Positions 1 to 10,692 of a stretch of 64,000 bases of DNA are shown in pieces (position 1 is the stretch's first letter; each line of letters starts with the position of its first letter). Source of the stretch: Augochlora pura (Eukaryota > Arthropoda > Insecta > Hymenoptera > Halictidae). A program made the translations under genes and the position numbers. The notes beneath the pieces are model-generated. The model was given only the letters and a program-made list of their open reading frames with translations, searched no databases and was not told the DNA's origin. The DNA is taken from positions 27,093,640-27,157,639 of the forward strand of contig NC_135781.1 in assembly GCF_028453695.1 (NCBI RefSeq), written 5' to 3'.

Positions 1-132
1 ACTGTTATATGAGCCACGAGACTCAATTATCATATGCATAGAATGAATTTTGTTATATAAAATGGAAATACTAGAAGCCAGAAAAATTATTTTATTTTTC
101 TAGTTGAAATGGCTTCGAGTGCAAAGGGTTAA
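1..132 (-). mobile_element. TTAA-MITE family A, copy 1 (cut by window edge)
   Basis: Read on the minus strand this begins TTAACCCTTTGCACTCGAAG, then a T-rich stretch, then GGCTTCTAGTATTTCC and an ATATAAC stretch. The same order of words recurs at 39925-40054 and 59671-59805 in this window. A terminus of the form TTAA + CCCTTTGC fits piggyBac-superfamily non-autonomous elements, which duplicate TTAA on insertion. Only one end is visible because the element runs off the left edge, so length and the second terminus are unknown. The superfamily assignment is inference from the TTAA-CCC end; the three-copy repeat is seen directly. Confidence 0.6.
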
Positions 133-135
133 TAA

Positions 136-250
136 CAAGGGATTAGAATTTTATTCCAACTTTAAAGAACGGGATAACATCCATAGTTAATAATTTATTA
201 CTACCAATTTCTATCACAAGTCGGACTCGTCATAGTACAGTAATGGGTCA
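136..250 (+). mobile_element. TTAA-MITE family B, 3' part
   Basis: It starts CAAGGGATTAGAATTTTATT and ends with ACAAGTCGGACTCGT followed by CATAGTACAGTAATGGGTC. This matches the right-hand half of the complete copy at 9018-9269. The near-palindrome ACGAGTC-N-GACTCGT sits just inside the end, as in other copies. The left half is missing. It abuts the TTAA end of the family A element, so two different elements lie back to back. Confidence 0.6.
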
Positions 251-1350
251 AAACACCAGTTTACTCTAAATAAATCATAGCATTTTATTTACTTCGGATA
301 ATATCTGCAAGTCTACAGTATTCCATCGTATCGTCGGAAGTATATATTAAATTATAGTTATCAGTGTTTGTCGCTTATGCGATTAGTTCAACGATTTAGC
401 AAATTTTTGTTCGTTGTAATCGAAGTCGGGGCTCGTTTCGAGTATTCGCTTGGCACGGCACGCATCGATTCTCGATATGTGGAACATCCTACGAAATGCA
501 CGGAATCAAAGAGAATCGGAGACAATAGAAAAACGACTAAAACGGATGTCGAAATTAGTTCACGGTGTAATTAAAAAAAAACGCGGTGGTCGTATCGGCG
601 GAAAGAAAATTGAATTTTCTTTTGTAAAGTTAAAGAGCGAGTTTTGGTAAAACGTAAAATACTTCTACGTGATTTTTAAAGTTCAGTGTAATTAACTATA
701 GAAAAAATTAAATAGTTATAACAATTTTCTTTCACGTTTTCGTATTTATTTAAGTTTCGATATGTGTCTTAATAATTTTCGAGAGGGCGTACCTTTCATT
801 TATGGTGACGCGCGAAGAATGGGCAATGAATTTCGAATACGATTTCGATTTTGAAAGTGTAGAAGGGTACTTCGAAGTCACGTCCTCGAATGCATTTTAA
901 CGTCAGCTGCAGTGTGCAAGGGGCAGGATAGATATTCGCAGCGAGGAATCGATGGTCCGGCGATTTTTATGAAAAACACAAATTTTGCCTCGCGAATTGC
1001 AAATATAGAGTAACGTTGACAAATTAATACACCGAGGTAAAGTGCGAACAATTTAGCTTTTTTATTTTTTTAAATTAATTGATTGCTGTCGTTTCTGGTC
1101 AAATATTTATCGCCGGGTGTAACGAATCATTTTAACAAACTGCAAATACAGTAACTTTATATTCTCGACTTTTAAATAGTAAATACAATTTCCTATCGTC
1201 CATGCTATATTAAAATAATTAGGCAAATTCACCGCAATCGAATATTTATTTAAACATATGTTCACGAACGAGTGAAATCTATCCCCTACTAGATTGTATT
1301 ATTATTTTACATGAATTATTTTATCGTAACCGATGTTATATAATACAGGC
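251..1350. other. AT-rich non-coding stretch
   Basis: Mostly AT-rich sequence with short CpG-containing islands. The open frames at 368-574 and 450-650 overlap each other and show no domain or codon signature. No repeat family, RNA gene or splice structure could be supported here. Confidence 0.5.
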
Positions 1351-1860
1351 AATTTTGGACCACCCTGTACATATCGCGTTTCCAATCGGCCGATGTATTA
1401 TTTATGAAATTTATTCGGGCAATCGAGGGAACCGTAGAAAAATCCTCGCCGAAACAAATGCCCGTCGAAAAAATCCCATCGAATCTCGTCGCCGGCCGGA
1501 TGGAATATTTATAATCAACTTCGAACTTTCGTCGGCGTGCCGAGCTCGCGCGCCGCGTATTCGGAAACCGTGGCCCGTTTAATTGCGGAAACGAACGCTT
1601 TAATTATTTAAATCGTCCGGCTTTAACCGTCCGCGTGCTACTTGATTGATCCAACGAAATCCTTGTTATGCGAATATACCGAAACGTTTAAACGCGGCCA
1701 CGCCGCTAATTCGCGTTAAGTTAATGCGGATAATTGATCAGTTAGCGGGAAACATCGTTTTATTTACTTGTTTCCGGCCGGCCTCGATAAACGGGATCCG
1801 ATTAACTAAGTGCCGGGAATGATTGTGCTAAAACTTAAACTTCCAAGACGTGATTCGGGA
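1351..1860. other. CpG-rich non-coding block
   Basis: The base composition shifts abruptly to CpG-rich sequence with interspersed TAATTA-type AT words. It is preceded at 1356-1372 by a CCACCCTGTACAT word like the ends of dispersed elements elsewhere in the window. The 75-codon frame at 1355-1582 has no recognisable domain. Confidence 0.4.
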
Positions 1861-2560
1861 TAGCGACGAATCAGAATATTCTTGCTTTAAAAATTGTTCG
1901 ATCACAATGTTCGTTGAGATTTATATGTTTTGTATATTTTTATAATAGAAGATTATTAGCAAAGATTTACTTATTTGCAAATATAGTAAATATATATTTA
2001 TATATACTAAATCTTTCGAATCTATAAATAGATTATTATTTGTTGAATATTATACATATTATATATATTATATATTAAAAATAGTTACATATTGACATTA
2101 AGGAATTAAATATATTTAAATCGTTATTTCCCCATGTAACTTCGGAAAGAGTTTACTTGTCCAATTTTGTATCACACGAGAACATGAAAATATTCATAAT
2201 TTATCAACTATTTCAAAAATGTATTTTCCACCACCCCTGCTTTAGGGAAGCATTTTTTATAAGCGACCTTTTATAACATACTCTATAGATGTTAATGAAT
2301 GAACACCGAAAATGTGAGTTTCAATTTGTAAAACTCATAGCTTAAAAAATTACACGTATCCAAAGTCGGCGTTTTTTTCTCGTTAATATCTAAAACCTAA
2401 TAAAAGAAATTTCCCTCAGTTAATGGGTATAACCTCTTCCTTCGTCCTCCTACTCATTAATGCCCCAAAATCATAAAGATTCTCGCCACAACGCCGCTCT
2501 CTATTTTCACCAGGCATCCATCCCCTTGAAACATCCTTAATAAATCTAAAGAGAATTAAG
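1861..2560. other. AT-rich stretch with TATA-type low complexity
   Basis: AT-rich sequence with a TATATAT-dominated patch at about 1977-2085. Nothing else recognisable. Minus-strand frames entering from 2416 onward are rich in Arg, Ser and Pro with no domain. Confidence 0.45.
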
Positions 2561-3140
2561 TTGCACGGTACGCAAATTCGGTACCATATAATTGCCCAGG
2601 GGGCGACCAATAAAAGCGTACGTACAGCGGCCGACTGGCGCGGCAACAGCGACGAAGGAAAACACGCACGACTGCTCGCCGTCAAAGCCCCGGGCATTCT
2701 TAGGGAACGGGGACAGCGGTGGCGTCGTTAATTTGCGGCGGTAGTTTATTCGACGCGGCGTGGCCACTAAATCGAAAGATATTCGACCGCGTAACGAGGG
2801 AAGACGGTGCGACGGACCGACCAGGGGGGGACAATTTTATAATCGGCACTTAATGAGAGCCGCGGGGCTCGTTAGGAAACGGGCAAGCAGTTAATTGATA
2901 GAGGAACGCGGCGGGCTTTACGATTCGTCGGCGCGGTTTATCTGGCTTGCGCGCAGTTTCGCGCGGCACCGAACGGCCGCTGTTTTTTCATTAACCCCGC
3001 CACGCCGGCTCGTAGCGCCGAATTTTACGGCGGCTCGTAAGACCAGCGGTAAATTTTCTTCTTGCCCGGCTCTCCTCGAAGCGGGTCGCGGGTATCGCGT
3101 CGTCGGTTACGACCCGGGGATTCCCCTACGGCGGGATCCC
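2561..3140. other. CpG-rich non-coding block
   Basis: High CpG density with TTTATAA and TTAATT words between GC words. Several overlapping frames on both strands are open only because stop codons are rare at this composition. Confidence 0.4.
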
Positions 3141-3357
3141 TCTCTCCATCTCTCTCTCTCCCTTTCTCTCTCTTGCTTGTTCTCTCTCTCTCTCGCTTAC
3201 TCTCTCTCTCTCTTTCTCTCTTTCCCTCCATCTCTCTCTTTCCCTCTTTCTTTCTTTGTCTCTTTCTCTCTCCTGCTTGCTGTCTTTCTCTCGCTCTCTC
3301 TGTCTTGCTCGCTTACTCGCTCACTTGCTCTCTCTTTCTCGCTCGCTCTCCGCCTCT
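3141..3357. repeat. Interrupted (CT)n polypyrimidine tract
   Basis: More than 200 bases of almost pure pyrimidine on the plus strand, built from CT, CTT and CCCT words with occasional G. Read as protein it gives Leu-Ser-Phe repeats (2895-3365 and 3062-3403), which are artefacts. On the minus strand the tract is a dense run of GAGAG words, the motif bound by GAGA-type factors in insects; no function is shown here. Confidence 0.9.
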
Positions 3358-3751
3358 GGCTTTAACGTTGCGCAACCTTATTTTCGCGGACCCCGACAAG
3401 TAATCCCCGAAACGGAAAGAATTGTTAGCGGTCTGATCGCCGAGACAGTTACGCTCCGAAGCGAGCCCCGGGGCTGAAACAGTAATACCCAGCGCTGTCT
3501 GCTTATAAGCATCTCCTCGGTTCCGCTTTATCAAAATATGTGCAAGCTGTTCCGGTGAGAGCTTCCCGTCTAACGAAGACACCGAAGTCGGGGGAGACGA
3601 TCGTCGTTTCTCGTTTTATGGAAATTCGCGAAGGGCCTGGATGCTCACGAGGCAAGACAAATACCGTATTTCTTTTAATTTGAACGGTTTCTAGGAGTCG
3701 CGTCTTCGTTGTTTGCAGCGATATCTTTTGTTCGATGGTACAAGTGGCGAT

Positions 3752-3927
3752 AAATCTGATCGATTTATATTACATTAAATTAAAATCTGATCGGTATAGA
3801 TTAAATTAAATTTAAAATCTGGTCGGTTTACATTAAATTAAATTAAAATCTGGTCGGTTTACATTAAATTAAATTAAAATCTGGTAGGTTTACATTAAGT
3901 TAAATTAAAATCTGTTCGGTTTACATT
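3752..3927. repeat. 31-bp minisatellite, six copies
   Basis: The unit contains AAATCTGGTCGGTTTACATT followed by AAATTAAAT filler. Unit starts at the AAATCTG word fall at 3752, 3783, 3815, 3846, 3877 and 3908, a period of 31-32. The middle units are nearly identical and the outer ones more diverged, which is typical of an array homogenised from its centre. No coding capacity. Confidence 0.92.
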
Positions 3928-4280
3928 TTTTTGTCCAAGTGACAGATTTGTTCAGTTAAGAATCTTGTTCAAAATAAATCATTGAAATGATTAATCTCAG
4001 TAAAAGTTGCTAAGTAATGTCTGGATTAGCTTTTCGTTTTGTTACTAACATTTATTTATTTAATTGAATCAATTGTTTTTGAGGAGCGATGACAGAAAAC
4101 GTTGTTATTTGATGAGTAATGTTGTAATTTGAAGAGTACACTCGTTGGAAACGGTTAACTTGTTAAATAAAGAAATAAATGTTGCTGATCAAATTAAAAC
4201 AGTCATTTCATTCCATCTTCATTCTTTATTAAAACATCCAGGAACGCATGCAATTTTCAAAGTGCACCGACTAACTGGTG
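3928..4280. other. AT-rich non-coding stretch
   Basis: AT-rich unique-looking sequence between the 31-bp array and the family C repeat. No open frame of note and no recognisable element. Confidence 0.45.
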
Positions 4281-4447
4281 AATTGAGCCGTCTATCGTTT
4301 TAAAAGTGACCTAAATCCATTTCAATTTAAATTGATATTGATTTCTATTGATGATTGATACAATAACAATATGTCATACTGCTTAAGTCTATCTAAGACA
4401 CTCAACTTTACAATTCCTATTAAAATAATAACAATTGTTAAATGTTA
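4281..4447 (+). repeat. Dispersed repeat family C, copy 1
   Basis: Shares an ordered set of words with 21324-21525: GAGCCGTCTAT near the left, AAAAGTGACCTAAATCCATT, then ACTGCTTAAGTCTATCTAAG and a TATTAAAATAATAACA run. The similarity covers the ends and middle with a length difference in the spacer, so this is a diverged interspersed repeat rather than low complexity. No terminal inverted repeat was recognised, so its class is unknown. Confidence 0.6.
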
Positions 4448-4565
4448 TACTTTTACATAATTTAAAGTAATATACTAATAATATACTAACAACAGAAAGT
4501 AAGAAACCGATTTACGTCACTTACGAATCAAACTTTAGGATCAACATAGTAAAGATTTATGAAAA

Positions 4566-4961
4566 ATGACCGAGTTACGGTCTGAGATTTTCGGTCACCG
4601 ACGCGTCAGTAAAACGTCAGCAGAAGACGCGACAATGTTCGGCCTGTTAATCAGGATTTGCCAGCGGGACGAGCAGCGATCTCGCGTCAACCGGGATCCG
4701 TCTGACCACATGCTGACCCGCGCCACTGTCCGAACGGTTGGCCGTACGGCGCAGCGTGATTCTACTTGCGGCATGTCTGAGCTGATAATAATCTCGTTAG
4801 CCGTGGACGTTCTAGCTCCGCTAATGACGCGTTTAATCAGAAGTGGCCCTATTCTCATCGCGAGGAGCCGGACCAAGGCGGATCTATTCTACTTACGTGG
4901 CGTCGCAACCCTGGTCCTCCGCTAGCTCGCTAATAATCTGATTTGCACTTTCGGTTACGAA

Positions 4962-4965
<4 letters not shown>
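4566..4965. other. CpG-rich non-coding block
   Basis: CpG-rich sequence with overlapping frames open on both strands (4566-4925 plus, 4595-4876 minus). Neither shows a domain, and mutual overlap argues that both are compositional. Confidence 0.4.

Positions 4966-5021
<56 letters not shown>
4966..5021. repeat. Pure (CT)n microsatellite
   Basis: About 28 uninterrupted CT dinucleotides. This is the longest perfect dinucleotide repeat in the window and is expected to be length-polymorphic. Confidence 0.97.
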
Positions 5022-5022
<1 letters not shown>

Positions 5023-5400
5023 GTTCGGATATGACAATGGCGCGTTTGCATTCTCGGAGGTCGTGCCCTGCGACCTTGTTCAACGCGCGGCACACTCCGG
5101 CCAATCGCGAAAGAGCCGCTGAATTGCTTGCGGTTCGGTTTATTACTTTCCGTAATTAGAAACGCCCGGCGTTTTTCAGTGCGCGCCGCGGGAAAACTGG
5201 TTGCAACGTTATCTAACGACGCGCGCTTTAGATTGCACGCGGCAGCGATCGCTAAATTGCTGCTCTATAAAATCTTGTTGTTCCACCCCCGGATTGCCGA
5301 AAATTATTGCCAGCCTGGGAAAACGAATGTTGAACAATATCGAGTGCTGGGGAAGATACATGCGTTTGCATCTGCAACTGAATTGAGGAATCTATGCGAA
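5022..5400. other. Mixed CpG-rich stretch
   Basis: Moderately GC-rich sequence with two overlapping short frames (5128-5412 and 5201-5386) that show no domain. Nothing else recognised. Confidence 0.4.
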
Positions 5401-5420
5401 AAGAATTATTAAATTATTAG

Positions 5421-5560
5421 TAGATTAATGGTAAATTAATAGTGAATTAATAGTAAATTAATAGTAAATTAATAATAAATTAATAGTAAATCAATAGTAA
5501 ATTATTAATAAACTTCTACTACATTAATACTAAATTAATAATAAACTAATAAATAAAATA
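5421..5560. repeat. 11-bp AT-rich tandem repeat (TAAATTAATAG)
   Basis: Units of TAAATTAATAG run in register from 5432 through about 5500 (unit starts 5432, 5443, 5454, 5465, 5476, 5487, 5498), with degraded copies on both sides. The 11-bp period is not a multiple of three and the array has frequent stops. Confidence 0.9.
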
Positions 5561-6300
5561 ATTAGAGTTCTACAATGTTTATCCTGCATCGATGTTCGCA
5601 GTCTATTTTTAACACAGTCTACTTTTACCTGAAACAAACGAAAGAAAATAATTATAAAATAAAATACTCACGCGAAGGTTTAGTTTATCAGCTATCGATC
5701 GAGTTAGGTCAGTGTTTCATTTCATCGAACCTGACGCACATCGATAGCATCTCCGATGGCAGCTGCGCTTTGATCGCGTCAAGAGGCGCGTCGTATTTTC
5801 GCCGTCAACCTAATTATCGCGTCCGAAAATCGACCCGCCATCTTGCCCGAATCCGGTCGCACGATAAACAGAGAATTTAGACCGCGACGGGACCGTAATG
5901 AGGCGAATTCTGATCTTGGCCCGTAGTAATTAGAGGAAAATTGCCGCGGCAAGCCCGCGCGATCCCGGCAGGACCGCGCGGGCGCGGCCGCACGCAATTC
6001 CGTCGAGTTGCACGCCGGAATGAAGTACGCCGTGCAAACTGAATTATCCGCGGGGCCAACAATAATGTCGGATGATCCTCGACCATGCTCGCGCGGACGG
6101 ATTTCCAACGGCACCGTTAGGCCACTTACAGGTCGTTACTACAACTGCCGGTTCGTCGGCCGTGCGCTCCATTAATTTTCGATAATCGACCTTGGCTTCG
6201 GTCACTAATCATCCAGAGCACTTTAATCTGTCTCGAGATCGAGAATAAACTTTCTCCGCCTAATCGAAAGTAGTATATTGGGGTAAGTGCGTCGATTATC
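5561..6300. other. Mixed to CpG-rich block
   Basis: A 101-codon plus-strand frame at 5575-5880 and a 111-codon minus-strand frame at 5779-6114 overlap over about 100 bases. Neither has a recognisable domain, signal peptide or splice context. The segment from 5900 to 6120 is strongly GC-rich. Confidence 0.4.
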
Positions 6301-6600
6301 GTGCGACACCTTGGCCACTGAGCTCATAGAATGATTTTACTTATATTTAAAAACAACGTTATTTAGTTAAAGATATTGAACTTTTTTAATAAAATTTGAT
6401 ATGTAATTTTTTTCTTCTTTTTATATAGCGTTTAATGTTGCATTAATTATTTGATTAGTAACGGCGAAGATATTTTTCATTGGATTAGTTCAAGAATTTT
6501 GGTTTGATTGATATGATTTTTATATAAAAAATATAATATATTATTTAAGAAAAAAAAATTGTTCTCCCATTTTCCGGAACAGTTTCGCCAATAAAAATAA
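6301..6600. other. AT-rich non-coding stretch
   Basis: AT-rich with T-runs and ATATAATATAT words. No terminal repeats or open frame. Confidence 0.45.
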
Positions 6601-7450
6601 TAAATGCACTACACCCTACGCCCCATTGAATCGTTCAACGTTCGCATGGATGAATTCGTTGCCCGATACATATTTCGAAGGTCGCGGGAGATTAAATTAA
6701 CAAAGGGGATAAATTTCGTTCATTTTTCCAATTCGAAACGAACGCGTGTCGGATCTCGTAGGATTTTAAACTTCACCGCGACCGCGATCGTGCGCCTCCT
6801 CGTGATTTATGTGTTTTATGTTTAATTGTTGGCCGGCCCAGGAATCGGGTGTTTTCCGTGGCTCGCTTATCGGCGGATCGTTGAAGTATTGGTAGGCGCG
6901 GGAGGGGGCGGTCGCAACAAAAAGTCGATAAATATTTGGTGGGAACGAGCGGCGATCGGGTCGAGGCGTTTTCTACAGAATCAAAACAAAGCGTCGAATA
7001 ATGGTAGCCGTGGACGCCGGTTATATTATTTTAACGATTACTGTTCCAGAAGATAAAGCCCGCGCCGGAAAAGGAAAACAATGGGATCGGGGTGGATTGA
7101 AATTTTTAATAAATATCCCGCATTGTGTGCGGACACCCGCGATTCTAGGACACGCCGTGGGATTTTCTTTTCCGCGCGGTCCGGACCCGGCGACTCGGAA
7201 TTCCGCTCGAAAACCGCGGACGCCTCGCATTACACGCGAAATTAAATTGACAACGCGGCCGGGCCGATCGACGAAATAATCGCAATTAGTTTCATTGGCC
7301 GCGCCGTTCGTCGATAAATTGCTATACCGATTGTTCGCGATGCTCGGCGACTGCGGCCAAATTTCCGCTGGATATGATAATGAATAAAATCCAGCGTGGA
7401 CGGATTACGTTATTGATCGACGACCGAATAAAACCGAAAGGAAAGAAATA
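6601..7450. other. CpG-rich non-coding block
   Basis: Long CpG-rich block with consecutive short plus-strand frames (6604-6825, 6826-7056, 7001-7279) broken by stops and frame changes. No domain in any frame. It ends at the TA-flanked MITE. Confidence 0.4.
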
Positions 7451-7929
7451 TACACGGTGTCCCAGTTTTTAAGGTTTAAATTTTGTCACCGTATTCTATG
7501 GCGCAAAGTAAGAAAAAAATGTTATGTAAACGTAGGTAATATAGAGCTTTGTTTAGAAGTTTTAACAAAAATTCAAAAGAGGAATAGTAATCAACTTGCT
7601 GTTACTTAGATCAACAATATTGTGTTTTTATACAATATTGCGATTATGGTGCGGACGTGACTTCAGGCTATTTTTGCGATTTAGCGAAACTTTCTGTTTT
7701 AATGAGATTTATTAGATTCAGTATTTTAGCTAAAGGTAATAACAGTCGTTGAAGTACCGTAAAACTAAGTCAAGTGCGGACTGTTAAGTGTCTTAGATAA
7801 GCAACGAATTTTTGTTATAATTTCTTAATAAAGCTCTACATGACCTATGTTTACATAACATTTTTTTCTTACATTCTGCCATAGAATGCACTGACAAAGT
7901 TTGAACCTTAAAAACTGGGACACCCTGTA
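7451..7929. mobile_element. TA-flanked MITE with inverted repeats of about 100 bp
   Basis: The left end reads TACACGGTGTCCCAGTTTTT; the reverse complement of the right end reads TACAGGGTGTCCCAGTTTTT. The match continues inward through AAGGTTYAAAYTTTGTCA, TTCTATGGC, GTAAGAAAAAAATGTTATG and TAAACRTAGGT to about 7555 on the left and about 7825 on the right. The element is about 479 bp, has no transposase frame, and is bounded by TA within ATATA context, as expected for Tc1/mariner-type non-autonomous elements. The centre holds a smaller palindrome (two CAATATTG words at about 7615-7640). Superfamily is inferred from the TA flank and GGTGTCCC end. Confidence 0.88.
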
Positions 7930-8570
7930 TACAAATATATATATACATTTAAAAAACGGTCGACCGGGAAAATGCGTAAATCTTGTTTCGATTTGAAAAC
8001 GGGCTTATAAATCTGGGGAATCCTCGCGGCCGCAATTTGCGCGGACATTTCGGGACCGCGCCGCGGTAAAAATTTACATTTGCATTGGGACTCGACGGTC
8101 CGTCGTTCTCGCGCGCGCGCGCGCGAATTGTTTGCTCGGTTGATCAATCGCTCTCGAGCACCGTCGGCGTTATTTAAACGGAAAAATCGGATACCTCTCG
8201 AAGGATCGGCGCGACGCTGAATTAACTCGCTCCTCCCGCTCGACAACGTTGCTTCTCAATTTAACGACGATTAATACGCTTTTTGCCGGCGCGTTCGTCA
8301 CTGAAACAAAGAAAAGCAACAGAAGGAGAGCCGAGGGGCTAGTTCCAGTCAATCGTTGCTATTTGTTTCGCCGCGATTAACCGACTGCGCATTTATTTTG
8401 CTTGCTTCGTCGTCCGATGCCGGACCAGTCGTAAACCGATACCACTTGTTCGACTCACTCGGTCGACTTGTATCGGTGGACGATCGTGGGCGGTCTCGTT
8501 CTACCGATTTTACAGACGATTATAAATGCAGCGACTTCGTCTCGAATACTGGCTTTATTATGAATTGCTA
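7930..8570. other. CpG-rich block with a short (CG)n run
   Basis: Contains about eight CG dinucleotides in a row near 8110-8126. Two overlapping minus-strand frames (7908-8246, 8170-8352) and one plus-strand frame (8356-8571) show no domain. Confidence 0.4.
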
Positions 8571-9017
8571 ATTTTTTTTTTATTCAGGATTAATTAGGTA
8601 CATTTATGAGATGTATATTCGATGCGTGATTTAATTACGGCAAATTTTATAATAACGCTTGTTCGAAGTCGGAATGAATGTCTTATTAGTACTCTTATGA
8701 ATTATGTATTCTGAATTATTTTTATGTGATAATTCTATGTTATTTCTATGCAATTATCTGTGTTATTTATATGTAATAATTCTATGTTATTTATTTATAT
8801 TTGTATATTTATTTGTATATAATAATTACACATAGTTTAATATAAAACAGCTATTCAAATGACCCGATAAACCGATAAACTATAGAATTATTATTAGCTA
8901 CCATAACGATAAATTTTCCAGTTAACCATAATCAATATAGAGAGCTATTATTACGTGATTAATGGTAACTGTGTTAATCGTGATTATTTAATCATTAACC
9001 ACGAACATGACTTCACT
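8571..9017. other. AT-rich stretch with degenerate TTATTTATATGTAATAATTC words
   Basis: Words of the type ATTCTATGTTATTT recur irregularly between about 8690 and 8820, giving a decayed short tandem structure. Nothing else recognised before the TTAA element begins. Confidence 0.45.
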
Positions 9018-9269
9018 TTAACCCCTTACCGTACCATTTTCTTCATAGTTACAATATTAAGTACCTTTATGGTTATAATAATTTCTTACGAGAAAGAAGA
9101 AAATTTATATTTATTATGTGTCTACATTTACTAGAGTGTTTCAATATTGATTGCAAGGGATTATAATTTTAATCCGATTTAAAAGAAAGGAATGACAGTC
9201 ATACTTAACAGGATATTAATACAAATCTCTGTCACGAGTCTGGCTCGTTAAAATACAGCAAGGCGTTAA
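9018..9269 (+). mobile_element. TTAA-MITE family B, complete copy (252 bp)
   Basis: Bounded by TTAA at 9018-9021 and 9266-9269. The left end is CCCCTTACCGTACCATTTT; the reverse complement of the right end is CGCCTTGCTGTATTTTAAC, an imperfect terminal inverted repeat. The subterminal near-palindrome ACGAGTCTGGCTCGT lies at 9235-9249. The internal part CAAGGGATTATAATTTTAAT recurs at 136 and, less exactly, near 34260. No coding frame. TTAA duplication plus a C-rich terminus fits a piggyBac-like non-autonomous element. Confidence 0.78.
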
Positions 9270-9960
9270 TCATAAATCGGATTACTCCCTTCTCAACTCA
9301 GGATTCCAATGTTAAGAAATACAATCTCGTCAGACTTTTCGCAGCTGTTTGCTCGTCCTAGACGGATATCGTTTGTCCGGAACGCTTGAGGAGTCCGCAG
9401 ACAATAGCCGCAATTAGCCGAAGACACCGGGCCACCGGTATAAATACGCTTCCATCGACAGCCGACCCCCGAATTCCCACGCGGCCGCTAAATTATTCGC
9501 CTAAGGTACTCATCTCCCGGCCGCAACACCTCAATTTCCACGCGCTCGCGCACACCCCCTTTAATCACCGGCTGTTATTTACCGGCGAGGAAAATTGATT
9601 CTCGGCCGAGTGGCCGGGGCTGGTGCCGCTGCTCCTACCCGCCGTTTCTTTCGCCCGTTTCCGGAGCCGCCGCGGCGGTGCAGTCGCCGGTTAATGACCG
9701 ACCTGGAAGATCACCCTGGGAAATCAACGGACAACGCCGATACGCTCGTCGGCACGGCCGCGTTTTATTTCGACAATTAGCCCCGGTACCCCCGAAGGCC
9801 GTCGCACCGACGGAATAACGGGCGCCCGAAAAAAACCTCGTTGTAATTTCCGCTTAACGACGTGTTCCCGCCTGTTTCTTCGGCTGCGAATTTTACCCGC
9901 GTGCTCGCGTGACTAGAAACTCTGATTGTTCTAACGTAGAACCGTGATCCGCGAGATTTT
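9270..9960. other. CpG-rich non-coding block
   Basis: Sharp transition to GC-rich sequence after the MITE. Short frames at 9386-9598 and 9595-9780 overlap by a few bases and show no domain. Confidence 0.4.
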
Positions 9961-10137
9961 ATAAAATTTAATTATTTATTCATGGAATTATCTAATTATT
10001 TATTTGGTTTAGTTAATTTTTGTAGTTATGTGATTGTAATCTTATCGAATTGTAAAGTTGTTTAATGATAAGCTTGTCTTGAATTATTTAAACTTAGCTA
10101 AACTTATTTAATCGACTTATCTGATTATTAGCTTACG
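9961..10137. other. AT-rich non-coding stretch
   Basis: AT-rich with repeated ATTATTTA words. It leads into the 125-bp duplication. Confidence 0.45.
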
Positions 10138-10330
10138 TATTAACTTATTTATGTTAACATTGTCTTTAACCATATGGAGTTTTATACGTGGAAAATATTC
10201 GTACTTTTAAATCTATTTAATGATGAACTTATCAATCAACTTATCTATTAATGAACTTACTTATTAACTTATTTAAGTTAACATTATCTTTAACGATATG
10301 GAATTTTACACTTGAAAAAAATATTTCTAC
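10138..10330. repeat. Diverged ~125-bp tandem duplication
   Basis: TTAACTTATTTATGTTAACA, TGTCTTTAACCATATGGAG and a TTTTATACGTGGAAAATATT block at about 10139-10203 recur with substitutions at about 10263-10330. Spacing is about 125 bp. Both copies are AT-rich and non-coding. Confidence 0.8.
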
Positions 10331-10692
10331 TTATTCATAGTTTAAATTTATGCTGGTTAGAAAAATCTATTATAATTACAAAATCTAAAGGATAACCAAT
10401 TGCAGCGTTTCACATTTGTTTGCATTCATAATTAATGCTACATTTATCAGATATGAGATATTTAATTTTTAATTTCTTCTTGAATAAAAAAATTTAATAT
10501 TCTATTTTCGATAAATATAAAATTAATTATATCAAAAGCACAGTAAATGTTCACCCCAGAGTAACTATATCCACTACCCTAGTCAATATACCCTCTTCAT
10601 TTGACTTTAATTGATAAACGAGATAATCAATAATATTAATAAAAATTTAATAAACATCTAAACTCTAGCTCCAGAAGTATCAACCTCCCAAC
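10331..10692. other. AT-rich non-coding stretch
   Basis: No recognisable element or frame. Confidence 0.45.
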
